Below are positions 8,610 through 17,457 of a stretch of 64,000 bases of DNA, piece by piece. The stretch covers positions 13,966 to 77,965 of the forward strand of contig DATGZD010000049.1 in NCBI GenBank assembly GCA_035297385.1. Reading direction: 5' to 3'. A model generated the notes under the pieces. The model was not told where the DNA came from, did not search any database, and saw nothing but the letters and a program-made list of their open reading frames with translations. Made by a program: the position numbers and the translations under genes. The stretch is from UBA11855 sp035297385. Its GTDB lineage: Archaea; Thermoproteota; Bathyarchaeia; Bathyarchaeales; Bathycorpusculaceae. The first letter of the stretch is position 1. Each line of letters begins with the position of its first letter.

Positions 8610-9630
8610 TCCTAAAAAGAGACCCCACTTTGACTACCCTAAATTTTGTACCTAATACGTTTTCAGTGAGCCAAATATTTGCTTCAATATGATCGGTGAG
8701 CTTTGGTGTCAAAAAAACTGATGACCCTTCTGTTAATGCTATATAAGGTATTAACATATCAGCCAAGTGTACATCTACAGTAGGTTTCACAGAAAGCTCA
8801 GCTTTCAATTTCTCCGCAGCTTCTATGCCTACGGTCTCACTTAATTTACCTAATTCACCGATAGCGTCAGCACCCAAGATTGTGCCTGCATCAGTCTCAG
8901 CCCATAAAACGATTGAGCTACCCTTCTGCAACGGATTCGACGCATCATTAACAACCTCTATATTTGGAGTATAACCTATTTCTTTGAAATATTCGTTGGC
9001 AGCATTAGCCTGTCGTTGTGCAACTTGCCGATCAGCTAAAAAGGTACACACAGAATAACCTTTTAAGTGCTGTAGGTTGCCAAATTCTTCTAACCGAATC
9101 GGATTAAGTTTAGGATTAGGCTGGATTGTCACTGTAACTTCACCCATGCCCTTTGGATAGTAACCGTATCTATGAATCATAATCCGTGCATTTAGTCCCA
9201 TCTTGACCAAAGTTGGCATCAACACGAAACGCATATAATTAATGGTTGGTGCACTCCACGTATCCGTTCCGCCCTTAGAGATATGCAAACGCACAGGTTC
9301 TTTTGCGCGAGCACACATGGGTAACACGGTTAACAATAACATTGGTATGCTTCCAGCAGTTCCAATCTCAGCCTCATAATTTCCGCCCTTAATTCCATGA
9401 GGCGTAAACCAGAGTTCTTGAGATTTCAATACTACCCCTCGTGTTTCTGCGCTACAGAGTTTTGCCGCAGTTAAGACAGCTTCGAGATGCTGAGGCTTCA
9501 AACCAGGTTGTTGACGTCTTTGTCGAATATTGTAGATATGTAGCGCTTCTCCAGTAATAGCAGCTAAGGCTACTGAAAGCCGAAGGATGGTTCCACTTCC
9601 ACTTTTTTGGCTTCCATCAACTTCAAACAA
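8593..9630 (-). CDS. rtcA: RNA 3'-terminal phosphate cyclase
   Basis: Converts RNA 3'-phosphates to 2',3'-cyclic phosphates using ATP, and may also modify 5' ends. The 345-residue length is normal. Family signatures are DGSQKSGSGTILRLSVALA at the start, RQRRQQPGLKPQHL, an LPMCARAKEPVRLHISKGGT core and HLADMLIPYIAL near the C terminus. The start is TTG at 9630, which gives the family N terminus (FEVDGSQ). It is the first gene of a two-gene unit with trm5. Confidence 0.94.
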   Translation of the reverse strand: MFEVDGSQKSGSGTILRLSVALAAITGEALHIYNIRQRRQQPGLKPQHLEAVLTAAKLCSAETRGVVLKSQELWFTPHGIKGGNYEAEIGTAGSIPMLLLTVLPMCARAKEPVRLHISKGGTDTWSAPTINYMRFVLMPTLVKMGLNARIMIHRYGYYPKGMGEVTVTIQPNPKLNPIRLEEFGNLQHLKGYSVCTFLADRQVAQRQANAANEYFKEIGYTPNIEVVNDASNPLQKGSSIVLWAETDAGTILGADAIGELGKLSETVGIEAAEKLKAELSVKPTVDVHLADMLIPYIALTEGSSVFLTPKLTDHIEANIWLTENVLGTKFRVVKVGSLFRIEKSG

Positions 9631-9711
9631 GCATGTTCACTACAAGCATTCTAAGAGTACAAATAATTAATAAATGCCCTGATCCAATACTCATGATGGA
9701 GTTATTAATTT

Positions 9712-10110
9712 ATGTCTGTTGACAGGGAGAAGCTTGAAAATCTTTTAGAAAGAATAGACGAAATTCTGTTGGTTCTAAAAGGTATCTCCGATGATTTACG
9801 TACAGTTTCTGCTTCATTAAAATCAATAGCAGTAGGACAGATTGCTCCACCTGGACAACAGATGCAAGCTCCTAGTGGTCGGGAAGGCTTTGAGAGACAG
9901 AAATCTGTAGAAGATGTCCGTATGTCATTTCCGCCAGACTTGGAGAGCTTACTTAACATTGAAGAAAGAAATGATTACATAATCATTAAACCAAGGCAAT
10001 TTTTGGGTTCAGAGAATTTTGCAAAAATTGCCTCTACAGTTCGCGGCATGGGTGGCGAATACATAAGCGCAGGAAAAGATTCTCATTTCCGTGTGCCAAA
10101 ACGAAAATAG
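9712..10110 (+). CDS. Hypothetical protein with N-terminal coiled coil
   Basis: A 132-residue protein I do not recognise. Residues 1-40 form a heptad-like amphipathic helix (LENLLERIDEILLVLKGISD). Residues about 42-70 are a Pro/Gln/Gly-rich linker, and residues 75-132 form a small globular domain ending GGEYISAGKDSHFRVPKRK. This tail looks like a DNA- or protein-binding wedge with basic residues at the end. The architecture (coiled coil, linker, small domain) suggests an oligomeric adaptor. A TATA-like ATTAATT lies just upstream, with a short leader. Confidence 0.65.
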   Translation: MSVDREKLENLLERIDEILLVLKGISDDLRTVSASLKSIAVGQIAPPGQQMQAPSGREGFERQKSVEDVRMSFPPDLESLLNIEERNDYIIIKPRQFLGSENFAKIASTVRGMGGEYISAGKDSHFRVPKRK

Positions 10111-10121
10111 ATTCTAAACAA

Positions 10122-10433
10122 TTAAACTACACTAAATCTATCAAATTCACCCACATATTTTTCCGGCGTTACTATTACATCGGTAACGATAGCTCCGGGT
10201 GGACCACGTTTACAAAAAACAATCATCGACTCAACATCTTGTTCTTCACCCTCGAAAACTGCTTCAACAGTACCATTATCTCGGTTTCTAACCCAACCTT
10301 TCACGTTGAGGTTCAGAGCTCGGCGTTTTGTTTCATGTCTAAACATTACACCTTGAACTTCGCCACTTATTATTAGATGAGCTCGAGTTTTCGTCTTTCC
10401 AATTCCTTCCAACTGATAGAAAATTGTGCTCAT
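10122..10433 (-). CDS. acyP: Acylphosphatase
   Basis: Hydrolyses acyl-phosphate bonds. It has the family's compact fold and catalytic residues: GEVQGVMFRHET with R32, and GWVRNRDNGTVEAVFEG with N50. The reading frame opened by the ATG at 10433 gives 103 residues, about a dozen longer than usual, and no clear ribosome site precedes it. The conserved domain begins around codon 15 (KTRAHLIISG). An ACG codon at position 14 has AAGGA nine bases upstream, so the real start could be non-standard. Confidence 0.88.
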   Translation of the reverse strand: MSTIFYQLEGIGKTKTRAHLIISGEVQGVMFRHETKRRALNLNVKGWVRNRDNGTVEAVFEGEEQDVESMIVFCKRGPPGAIVTDVIVTPEKYVGEFDRFSVV

Positions 10434-10569
10434 GTTTATGATTTAAACTCTTCTGATTTACGAAAGACGTTAACATTTTCACTTAAACCTATCTCCCCAC
10501 TGACTGGACAGGTAGTTATGGCATCTGTTTTAAAAGCAAATTTCAATCGAGTTTTATTGGTGAAGATAT

Positions 10570-10902
10570 ATGCTCAAGAATACTGGAAAAATTCTTCTGT
10601 ATGCATCACCTGGCAGAGATCATAGAAAACGTTTGGCTTCAGTACGTGAAGCCGCTGTTGAGACTGCGGAACGCTTACATTTAGACTTTGAAGTAGTTCA
10701 ATTCAAAAGAAGGTGCAATCAAATCTACGTTTACTACGAGAATGGTAAGGATGAGCCGGTCCCTATTTATTGTGACGAAGGGAAAACAATTGATACTGAA
10801 GGTATTTGTTCAAAATTACAAAAAATGATGTTCGTACTATCATTCCATCCTCGAAATTCAGCACTGCGGTCTATTCGAACGGAGCTTATGGGATTTTCTT
10901 AA
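10570..10902 (+). CDS. Hypothetical protein, thioredoxin-like fold possible
   Basis: A 110-residue protein I do not recognise. It opens with a hydrophobic beta strand (KILLYASPGRDHR) followed by a long helix (SVREAAVETAERL) and a second strand (FEVVQFKR), a pattern resembling a thioredoxin-like fold but without a CxxC pair. Four Cys/His residues are scattered (C49, C68, C80, H93). Its end overlaps the convergent 111-residue gene by 17 nt. Start ATG at 10570 after GGTGA. Confidence 0.6.
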   Translation: MLKNTGKILLYASPGRDHRKRLASVREAAVETAERLHLDFEVVQFKRRCNQIYVYYENGKDEPVPIYCDEGKTIDTEGICSKLQKMMFVLSFHPRNSALRSIRTELMGFS

Positions 10903-11221
10903 ACTTTATAGATTGATTCTCGAGAACAACATCATACAGTTGATTTACGTCAAAATCAATGGCTAGGCTATCGTATTCATGTTCTGTTAGGAAAAGCAGA
11001 ATTTTTGGGTTAGCAACCTGTGTTCTCTGTGGTAAGAAGGGCATTTGAGTCTGTAAAGCTTGGAAGATTTCTGTAGCCATTTTACCTTCATCGCTCTGAG
11101 GTCGCATAACGTAACTGTTAATCTCTCGTTCTTCAACAAGTTCAATCCGTTTTCCAAGGTTTCCATCTAAATCTCTTGTTGATTCAATTTTGTTGACTCT
11201 TACTCTGAACACTGTAATCAC
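10886..11221 (-). CDS. Conserved hypothetical protein (arcadin-1-like possibility)
   Basis: A 111-residue protein with beta-rich character: VFRVRVNKIESTRDLDGNLG, a KRIELVEEREI strand, a short helical region (GKMATEIFQALQTQMPFLP) and a C-terminal LTEHEYDSLAIDFDVNQLYDV segment ending IKFKKIP. The layout recalls the small arcadin-1-type proteins associated with archaeal actins, but this is from memory and weak; no actin gene is in the window. Start ATG at 11221. It converges on and overlaps the preceding 110-residue gene. Confidence 0.6.
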   Translation of the reverse strand: MITVFRVRVNKIESTRDLDGNLGKRIELVEEREINSYVMRPQSDEGKMATEIFQALQTQMPFLPQRTQVANPKILLFLTEHEYDSLAIDFDVNQLYDVVLENQSIKFKKIP

Positions 11222-11351
11222 ACTTGAACTAGACTATTTCAAGGTTAGATTTAACCTATACTGAGCAAAGATCAAGAATTACAACACTGTAAGAAAAGTA
11301 ATTCTTAAATTATTCTTTATCCGGCTAAATAACCAGAGCGAAGATGATTTT

Positions 11352-12602
11352 ATGGCACAAGAGCATACCGCCTTAACAGTAGCTCAAGAACAACTTAGAC
11401 TCGCCGCAGAAAAACTCCGTTTAGAAAAAGGATTATATGAAATCCTGAAAAGACCCAAACGATCCATAGTGGTTTCTGTCACAATCAAGTTAGATAATCA
11501 TAGTATTGGAGTCTTTGACGGCTGCAGAGTACAACATTGGGATGTACTCGGACCATTCAAAGGCGGTCTAAGATATCATCCAAATGTTACATTGGAAGAG
11601 GTTACGGCTTTAGCGATGTGGATGACTTGGAAATGTGCAGTAGTGGGTTTACCATACGGTGGCGCTAAAGGCGGAATAGCTTGTGACCCAAAAAGATTAT
11701 CCATAAGTGAACAAGAACGTTTAACACGACGATACGTCAGCCTAATTGTTGATTATTTAGGTCCACATCGTGATGTGCCGGCACCTGACGTTTACACAAA
11801 TGCTCAGACAATGGCATGGATAATGGATACTTACAGTCAACTTAAAGGATATAGCATTCCAGAGAGCGTCACAGGTAAACCAGTCGAGATTGGAGGTTCA
11901 GAAGGACGCGTTTGTGCTACAGCACAAGGCGTAGCGTTATGTGTTCGTGAAGCAACTGAAAAACTTAGTATGAAAATGAAGGGCGCAACTGTTGCAGTAC
12001 AAGGATACGGTAATGTTGGCTACAACGCTGCAAGCATTCTGCACAGCATGGGCTGCAAAATAGTAGCTGTTAGCGATTCAGTCGGCGGCGTTTATTGTGA
12101 AGACGGATTAAACCCATACAACCTACGAGTTCACAAGAATAAGACAGGAACAGTTCAAGGCTGTGAAGGCGCAACAGACATTACGAACGCTGAACTTCTA
12201 ACAAGCGAATGTGATATTTTAGTTCCAGCTGCATTGGAAAATCAATTGACGAAAGCAAATGCTGACCAAATTAAGGCTAAAATAGTAGCTGAAGGTGCTA
12301 ATGGACCAACCACGCCTGAAGCAGATAGAATCTTGTTTGAAAAGGGTATTTGCCTTGTTCCCGATATACTTGCTAATTCTGGTGGCGTAACGGTAAGCTA
12401 CTTCGAATGGGTACAAAACCTTACACGTGAACATTGGACACTCGATGAAGTAAACCAAAAACTTGAAACGAAGATCATAAAAGCATTCCAAGACGTACAC
12501 AAACTCTCAGAAAAAGAAGAAAGTGATATGCGAACAGCAGCATTAATGCTTGGTGTAGGAAGAGTTGCGCACGCACTGAAAACACGAGGACTATGGCCAT
12601 AG
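11352..12602 (+). CDS. gdhA: Glutamate dehydrogenase
   Basis: Interconverts glutamate with 2-oxoglutarate and ammonia using NAD(P). It has 416 residues, the usual length of hexameric archaeal GDH. The N-terminal substrate domain shows FKGGLRYHPNV and the catalytic-lysine motif PYGGAKGGI. The C-terminal Rossmann domain shows VQGYGNVGYNAA and, later, VAEGANGPTTPEAD and ANSGGVTVSYFEW. Start ATG at 11352. A single gene between hypothetical and epimerase genes, probably its own transcription unit. Coenzyme preference cannot be read with confidence. Confidence 0.96.
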   Translation: MAQEHTALTVAQEQLRLAAEKLRLEKGLYEILKRPKRSIVVSVTIKLDNHSIGVFDGCRVQHWDVLGPFKGGLRYHPNVTLEEVTALAMWMTWKCAVVGLPYGGAKGGIACDPKRLSISEQERLTRRYVSLIVDYLGPHRDVPAPDVYTNAQTMAWIMDTYSQLKGYSIPESVTGKPVEIGGSEGRVCATAQGVALCVREATEKLSMKMKGATVAVQGYGNVGYNAASILHSMGCKIVAVSDSVGGVYCEDGLNPYNLRVHKNKTGTVQGCEGATDITNAELLTSECDILVPAALENQLTKANADQIKAKIVAEGANGPTTPEADRILFEKGICLVPDILANSGGVTVSYFEWVQNLTREHWTLDEVNQKLETKIIKAFQDVHKLSEKEESDMRTAALMLGVGRVAHALKTRGLWP

Positions 12603-12612
12603 AATGATGGCT

Positions 12613-13704
12613 TTAGACTGTGAATTCATCTTGAATTATTCTTACGATTTTTTCAGCTGCATCTCCATTTCCATAAGGTGACATCTTAGGCAGGTCTTGA
12701 TGTTTTGTTAGGGCCTCGTTGATTGCCATTAAGGTTTCAGTCTTATCTGTTCCAACAACTTTGGCAAAGCCAGTCTCTACAGCTTCGGGTCGTTCTGTTG
12801 AGAGGCGCATAACAAGTACTGGTTTTCTAATAGTTGGTGCTGTTGCTTCCTCTTGAATTCCACCAGAATCAGTCAAAATCAATGTACATTGTTTCATAAG
12901 AACCAGAAAATCTAGGTAGCCTAAGGGTGGAAAAACTTGAATATTTTTGCTCTTTAAGATGCTTGATAACAACCCGTTCTGTCGTAACCGTTTTCGTGTT
13001 CGTGGATGCATTGAGTACACAACAGGCAAAGCAGATTGCTGTAATGTGTCCATAAGATTCTTTAGGACACTTAAATTGTCGACGTTTTCTGCTCTATGAG
13101 CTGTTGCCAACGCAAACTTTTTAGAATAGATTCGTTCCATAATCGTAGATTTACGCTCTGCAATTGGCAGATGTTGAGCTACAGCATCAATCACTGTATT
13201 ACCAGTAATGAAGATTTTTCCCCAGACATTCTCCTTTTGCAAATTGGAGTCTGATCTTTTGGTTGGTGCAAATAAGAATGTTGAAACATGATCTGTCAAG
13301 CGTCGATTGTGTTCTTCAGGCATACGTAAATCGAAGCTTCGCAAACCTGCTTCTACGTGACCTACAGGTATTTCCCGTTTGTTAGCAGCTAATGCAGCAG
13401 CCAGTACTGTGTTTGTGTCACCCTCAACTAAAACTATAGAGGGCAGCAGTTGCTTCAATAGCTTATCTATATGTATCATTATTTGGGCAGTCTGTTCAGT
13501 TGGTGAAGAAGACCTAATTTTGAAGGAAAAATCTGGTGAGGGTAATTCTAAGTCTTCGATAAACTGCTGTGACATGTTGTAATCATAGTGTTGACCACAA
13601 TGAACAAAAGAAAAAGGAATTTGATGTTTACTTAAAGCTCTGACGATTGGTGCCATCTTTACAATTTCAGGTCGTGTGCCGACAACGACCATAATACTGT
13701 TCAA
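12613..13704 (-). CDS. wecB: UDP-N-acetylglucosamine 2-epimerase
   Basis: Interconverts UDP-GlcNAc and UDP-ManNAc for surface glycans. It has 363 residues with the GT-B-like fold of non-hydrolysing epimerases: VVGTRPEIVKMAPI at the N terminus, GHVEAGLRSFDLRMPEEHNR, ATAHRAENVD and the UDP-binding LTDSGGIQEEA. It probably depends on the UDP-GlcNAc pathway that starts with GlmS in this window. It lies 29 nt downstream of the mcm stop on the same strand and may be read through from the replication operon. Start ATG at 13704 or the ATG four codons further in. Confidence 0.95.
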   Translation of the reverse strand: MNSIMVVVGTRPEIVKMAPIVRALSKHQIPFSFVHCGQHYDYNMSQQFIEDLELPSPDFSFKIRSSSPTEQTAQIMIHIDKLLKQLLPSIVLVEGDTNTVLAAALAANKREIPVGHVEAGLRSFDLRMPEEHNRRLTDHVSTFLFAPTKRSDSNLQKENVWGKIFITGNTVIDAVAQHLPIAERKSTIMERIYSKKFALATAHRAENVDNLSVLKNLMDTLQQSALPVVYSMHPRTRKRLRQNGLLSSILKSKNIQVFPPLGYLDFLVLMKQCTLILTDSGGIQEEATAPTIRKPVLVMRLSTERPEAVETGFAKVVGTDKTETLMAINEALTKHQDLPKMSPYGNGDAAEKIVRIIQDEFTV

Positions 13705-13733
13705 TCGTAAACACCATTAGCTACAATTATCGA

Positions 13734-15770
13734 TTAGGTTTTCTTTAGGCAGTCTTCTCTTGGTTCGTAGATTGTACCTTCCCGCAATAACTGTCCAAGA
13801 ATTCGTTCCGACTCAGCTCTAGCGATTTTATGTTTCGATTCCAGCTCATTCACCAACACTTCTTTTTCGACGATGCCTGTCTGCTTCTCCATCTGCATTA
13901 AAACCGATAATACAACCTGCATCTTATCACGAACACTCTTCGGCTTTCCGGTCATGATAAGATCAATGTCCATCTTGTATGATGATACATCAATACCTAC
14001 TTCTTCCAGGGAACGTTTCATAATTGCAATCGCTGCTTCAGCATCCTCGATTGTGACTTCCTTCTTCAACGCTACACGAGCTCTTGCTTCAGCACAACGC
14101 ACCAACGATTCTAATTGTCTTGCAGTAATCGCTACAGGAGAACCCTCAGTCTCACTAGCAGCACGCATGGCTAAGTAGAATTCGCTTAAACGTTTCAAAG
14201 CAGCATTACCCAATACTGGCTTTACAGTTTTTGCATAACTAATATATTTACGCAGGAGGTCCGCCGAAATCTGTGCTTCAACCGGACTTACACCACGACG
14301 ATGAATCTCCAGAATATGCTCCGACATTTTCCCGTCAGCTTCACGGTTTGGAATATCTCTTAACACGAAGATTAAATCAAACCTAGATAGGATCGTGACT
14401 GGTAAAGAAATATTCTCAGCTACTGTTCTGTGTGGTTCATACCTTCCTAAAGCAGGGTTTGCAGCAGCTAAAACCGTTGTACGCGCATTTAGCGTAGCAA
14501 CAATGCCACCTTTTGCAACAGAAACTGTGTGCTGTTCCATAGCCTCGTGGATGGCAACTCGGTCTTCTGGACGCATTTTATCCATTTCATCAATGCAGGC
14601 AATTCCCTTATCGGCTAAAACGAGTGCGCCTGCCTCTAAGCTCATGCTACCACCTTTCTCACGGATTACAGCAGCTGTTAAACCTGCAGCCGTTGTTCCT
14701 CTGCCTGAAGTATACAAGCCTCGGGGTGCAATCCTTGCAACGTATTGGAGGAGTTGACTTTTTGCTGTGCCTGGATCTCCAATTAACAGAGCGTTCATTT
14801 CGCCTCTAACACTAATGTCCGGAAGTAATTTTGATACTCCGCCAAACAGTAGGTACATAATGGCTTCTTTAATATGTTCATAACCATAAATTGAGGGTGC
14901 TATTGAATTCATAATTTTTCTATGTACCCAAGGGTCTTTACTGATTTCTAGAATTTTTTCTTCTTCTTCTGGTGTAGGTAGTTGACTTTCAGGTTCTTTA
15001 CCTAAAACTTCTAGTGAATTTGCATCTAAATGTAAGATGAATGTTCGCATTTTTCCAACTCCAGGACGAGAAGGTGCAACTGCACGAACAATTCCAACGA
15101 TGCTTACATGGTCTCCTGGACGTGCTAAATCAACGATCTCCATACCAACGAGTTTTACGTTTAAGGTACGTGGAAGTTGTCCTGGTGGTAAATCTTCTGG
15201 TCTTTCTTGTAAACGTAAGTCTTGGGAGTCAATGAAGGTTGATTCTTCTTGAACAAATTCAAATGGCCCCTTCTGTCGGCAGCTTGGGTCGGCACACTCA
15301 AAGGGTGCTTTCAAGAATGAGCCTGTTTGTTCAGTGCGAGCTACGGTCCCGCAACGTTTGCATTTAAAACTAGCTTGCATTACCATGGGTCTTACTGGTG
15401 TTGCTCTAACAACGATACCTTCAACCATAATGAGTTTACCCATCTGTTTACTGCCGAGCTTGCGGAGTTGCTCCTTTCCGAGAAGTTGTACTATCCGTAC
15501 AGTGATTTTCTCAAGCTTCTCTGCATACTCTTGATCTTCTATACCTAGCTGGGCATAGGCAGCGTTATCGAAGTGTACTAAATATTCGTCGGGTTTTTCC
15601 ATAAGCTTCGCTGCTAAAGCTTGGTCGAAAGCAAAGAGTTCTTCGAAATCTACTTGGATTGATTCTCTTCCAGTAAGTGCCATTTGGCTGATTCGTTGAC
15701 GGTATTTTTCTTTCTTAAAGAACTCTAGGAAACGTTCTTGTGGATCGATTAATTGGGTTTTTTCAACCAT
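13734..15770 (-). CDS. mcm: Replicative DNA helicase MCM
   Basis: Hexameric 3'-5' helicase of the replication fork, 678 residues. The N-terminal domain contains a zinc site (C137, C140, C159, C164). The AAA+ domain has Walker A GDPGTAKS (331-338), Walker B CIDEMDKM (392-399) and arginine finger SRFDLIF (R463). A winged-helix domain occupies about the last 80 residues. Its ATG overlaps the gins stop (TAATG), so the two are translationally coupled, matching the physical MCM-GINS partnership of the CMG helicase. Confidence 0.98.
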   Translation of the reverse strand: MVEKTQLIDPQERFLEFFKKEKYRQRISQMALTGRESIQVDFEELFAFDQALAAKLMEKPDEYLVHFDNAAYAQLGIEDQEYAEKLEKITVRIVQLLGKEQLRKLGSKQMGKLIMVEGIVVRATPVRPMVMQASFKCKRCGTVARTEQTGSFLKAPFECADPSCRQKGPFEFVQEESTFIDSQDLRLQERPEDLPPGQLPRTLNVKLVGMEIVDLARPGDHVSIVGIVRAVAPSRPGVGKMRTFILHLDANSLEVLGKEPESQLPTPEEEEKILEISKDPWVHRKIMNSIAPSIYGYEHIKEAIMYLLFGGVSKLLPDISVRGEMNALLIGDPGTAKSQLLQYVARIAPRGLYTSGRGTTAAGLTAAVIREKGGSMSLEAGALVLADKGIACIDEMDKMRPEDRVAIHEAMEQHTVSVAKGGIVATLNARTTVLAAANPALGRYEPHRTVAENISLPVTILSRFDLIFVLRDIPNREADGKMSEHILEIHRRGVSPVEAQISADLLRKYISYAKTVKPVLGNAALKRLSEFYLAMRAASETEGSPVAITARQLESLVRCAEARARVALKKEVTIEDAEAAIAIMKRSLEEVGIDVSSYKMDIDLIMTGKPKSVRDKMQVVLSVLMQMEKQTGIVEKEVLVNELESKHKIARAESERILGQLLREGTIYEPREDCLKKT

Positions 15771-16360
15771 TACTCTTTTTCTTGCTCCTTATGTTCTAGG
15801 ATACTTTTTCTCCATTTTGCTATTATATTGCCTAGTTGCTCATAGATAAGTCGTTCCTCTGTTGTCATCTTTTTTAACATCTGTTCATTCTGATTAGAAA
15901 CAGAAGACAACGCAATAGTCTTCTTTAGTCTTGAATTCACAATATCCCATGCTAATTGCATAGCTTTATTGTGTTCATGGATTTTTTCAGGTTGCTTTAG
16001 GAAATCTTTTCTCATATCAGCTAAGTATCTACGAAGTTTTGGATAGAATTCATCGGGTAATTCACTGATTTGTCCTGCAGTCTGAACACGTTCTTTCCAT
16101 TGCACTTTATACAGTTCACTTGCTCCAAATTGACTATCCTCACGAAAATGAGCGATTTCTGATTCAACGAGTTTATCTGCTATCCAATGATAAACTTCAT
16201 ACTCGTTACCTTCTTCAAAAGGACCAACACATAACCCTGCAAGCTGAATTTCAGGATAATTCTTATTAGCCACAACCTTCGCAAACGAATTTTCAAAACG
16301 AAAATCTAAATCGTCTATCTTTAAAATCTCTCTTCCACTCCTAAATTGGCCAATCTCCAA
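15770..16360 (-). CDS. gins51: GINS complex subunit (Gins51/15 family)
   Basis: Accessory subunit of the archaeal CMG-type helicase. It has 196 residues, mostly helical. The A domain comes first, and the conserved region around residues 95-130 contains ELPDEFYPKLRRYLADMRKD, typical of archaeal Gins51. The C-terminal B domain is short or truncated here. The start is TTG at 16360. A TATA-like box centred near 16385 places the transcript start almost on this codon, so the message is probably leaderless. It overlaps mcm by 1 nt. Confidence 0.85.
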   Translation of the reverse strand: MEIGQFRSGREILKIDDLDFRFENSFAKVVANKNYPEIQLAGLCVGPFEEGNEYEVYHWIADKLVESEIAHFREDSQFGASELYKVQWKERVQTAGQISELPDEFYPKLRRYLADMRKDFLKQPEKIHEHNKAMQLAWDIVNSRLKKTIALSSVSNQNEQMLKKMTTEERLIYEQLGNIIAKWRKSILEHKEQEKE

Positions 16361-16380
16361 GACAGTTTGGAGCTGTCGAA

Positions 16381-16388
16381 ATATAAAA
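16381..16388 (-). promoter_or_regulatory. TATA-like promoter of gins-mcm
   Basis: TTTTATAT on the minus strand, centred about 25 nt upstream of the gins TTG at 16360, the distance expected for a leaderless transcript. GACAG and CTGTC (16361-16377) form a small inverted repeat between box and start. Confidence 0.45.
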
Positions 16389-16504
16389 ACAGTGGTCGAA
16401 AGAACTAAACTAAAAAAACAAAAAATAAATCAGAAATAACAGATTTCTGCCTAGTTTTTCGGTACAATCATTTGTCAAAAATAAACCAGTAAATTACTGA
16501 TTAG

Positions 16505-17278
16505 TTACGAAATATATGTTGTTTTTTTGTCCTCTTCTTTTCGGGTCTCTTCTGCTTGTAATGCTCGTTTTTCTTCAATAGTCTGTAAACGTTGCACCAT
16601 CTTCTCTGCCTTCAGTATATCTTCTTTCAAGCCATCCATGCTCAAGTTAAAATCAAACGCTGAACGTAGAACTTCCAGCACGCTGCTTGCAGCCATCGGA
16701 TCAGGTAAATAGCCTCGAGTCTCTCCTAACAGGCATAGAGCACCGATTTTTTTAAAGCGAGCCAAGCCTAATATTAAGCCTGCCGTTCCTACGATCGGGC
16801 TTCCAGAATTACTCACGACAGCCCCTGCACTTACAGCTTTGTTCAGAATCTCAGGGCTTGTTGCTGCGACAAAAACTTTGGGTTTTGTTTCTGTTTCGAC
16901 ACGGTAACCGCCAATTGTGACGATAGTTGACACATTATGTTTCTGAGCAAACTCAAGCATTTTATCAGCAATCTCATATTGACCTTCGATAGTCTGTGAT
17001 TGACTATCTCCAGTGAAAAAGATCAAATCATTCGCGCTTTGCGGGTTCTTCCAAAAATAGAATGCGCCACGTAATAGTCTCACACTGCCCTTCCTGTTTA
17101 CTAGCACAAAATAAGGAAAATGTGGCGAGTATAGGTACGCAAATTTTGTGGCTTTCAATTGTTTAACTAAGTAACGAATAGCAATCTTACCTACAAGACC
17201 TAAACCAGGTAGACCTTCAATTAGGACGGGGTTATTGAGTTCGATTGAGTTGAATTCTCGTATGTAGGTCTCTTTCAT
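16505..17278 (-). CDS. PAC2 family proteasome assembly chaperone-like protein
   Basis: A 257-residue protein of the PAC2/DUF75 family, whose archaeal members are linked to proteasome assembly. Signature segments are NPVLIEGLPGLGLVGKIAI near the N terminus, LIFFTGDSQS, IVTIGGYRVE and GLARFKKIGALCLLGETRG. The C terminus is a charged helical tail. It is the last gene of the L44e-S27e-aIF2alpha-Nop10 operon, overlapping nop10 by 4 nt (ATGA). This position is conserved in many archaea. Confidence 0.9.
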   Translation of the reverse strand: MKETYIREFNSIELNNPVLIEGLPGLGLVGKIAIRYLVKQLKATKFAYLYSPHFPYFVLVNRKGSVRLLRGAFYFWKNPQSANDLIFFTGDSQSQTIEGQYEIADKMLEFAQKHNVSTIVTIGGYRVETETKPKVFVAATSPEILNKAVSAGAVVSNSGSPIVGTAGLILGLARFKKIGALCLLGETRGYLPDPMAASSVLEVLRSAFDFNLSMDGLKEDILKAEKMVQRLQTIEEKRALQAEETRKEEDKKTTYIS

Positions 17279-17457
17279 GATGATACCTGCTTCTCTGCTT
17301 GTTCTTTCCTATACGCTATTCTATAACGTAAGTATTTATCGTCAGGAGAAAATTTGGCTGGATGAGGAACGTGAACCTTACCTCCACAGTATGGACATAT
17401 ATCTTTTTTTAATGTATATTTGCCACATCGAAGACACTTACGGAGAAGCCAACCCAA
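17275..17457 (-). CDS. nop10: H/ACA RNP protein Nop10
   Basis: Small subunit of the archaeal box H/ACA RNP that guides pseudouridylation of rRNA. It has 60 residues with a zinc-binding N-terminal half (C8, C11, C21, C24) and a conserved HPAKFSPDDKYLRYR segment that contacts Cbf5. The start is TTG at 17457, directly after the aIF2alpha stop (TAATTG). It is in the classic operon position between aIF2alpha and PAC2. Confidence 0.95.
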   Translation of the reverse strand: MGWLLRKCLRCGKYTLKKDICPYCGGKVHVPHPAKFSPDDKYLRYRIAYRKEQAEKQVSS

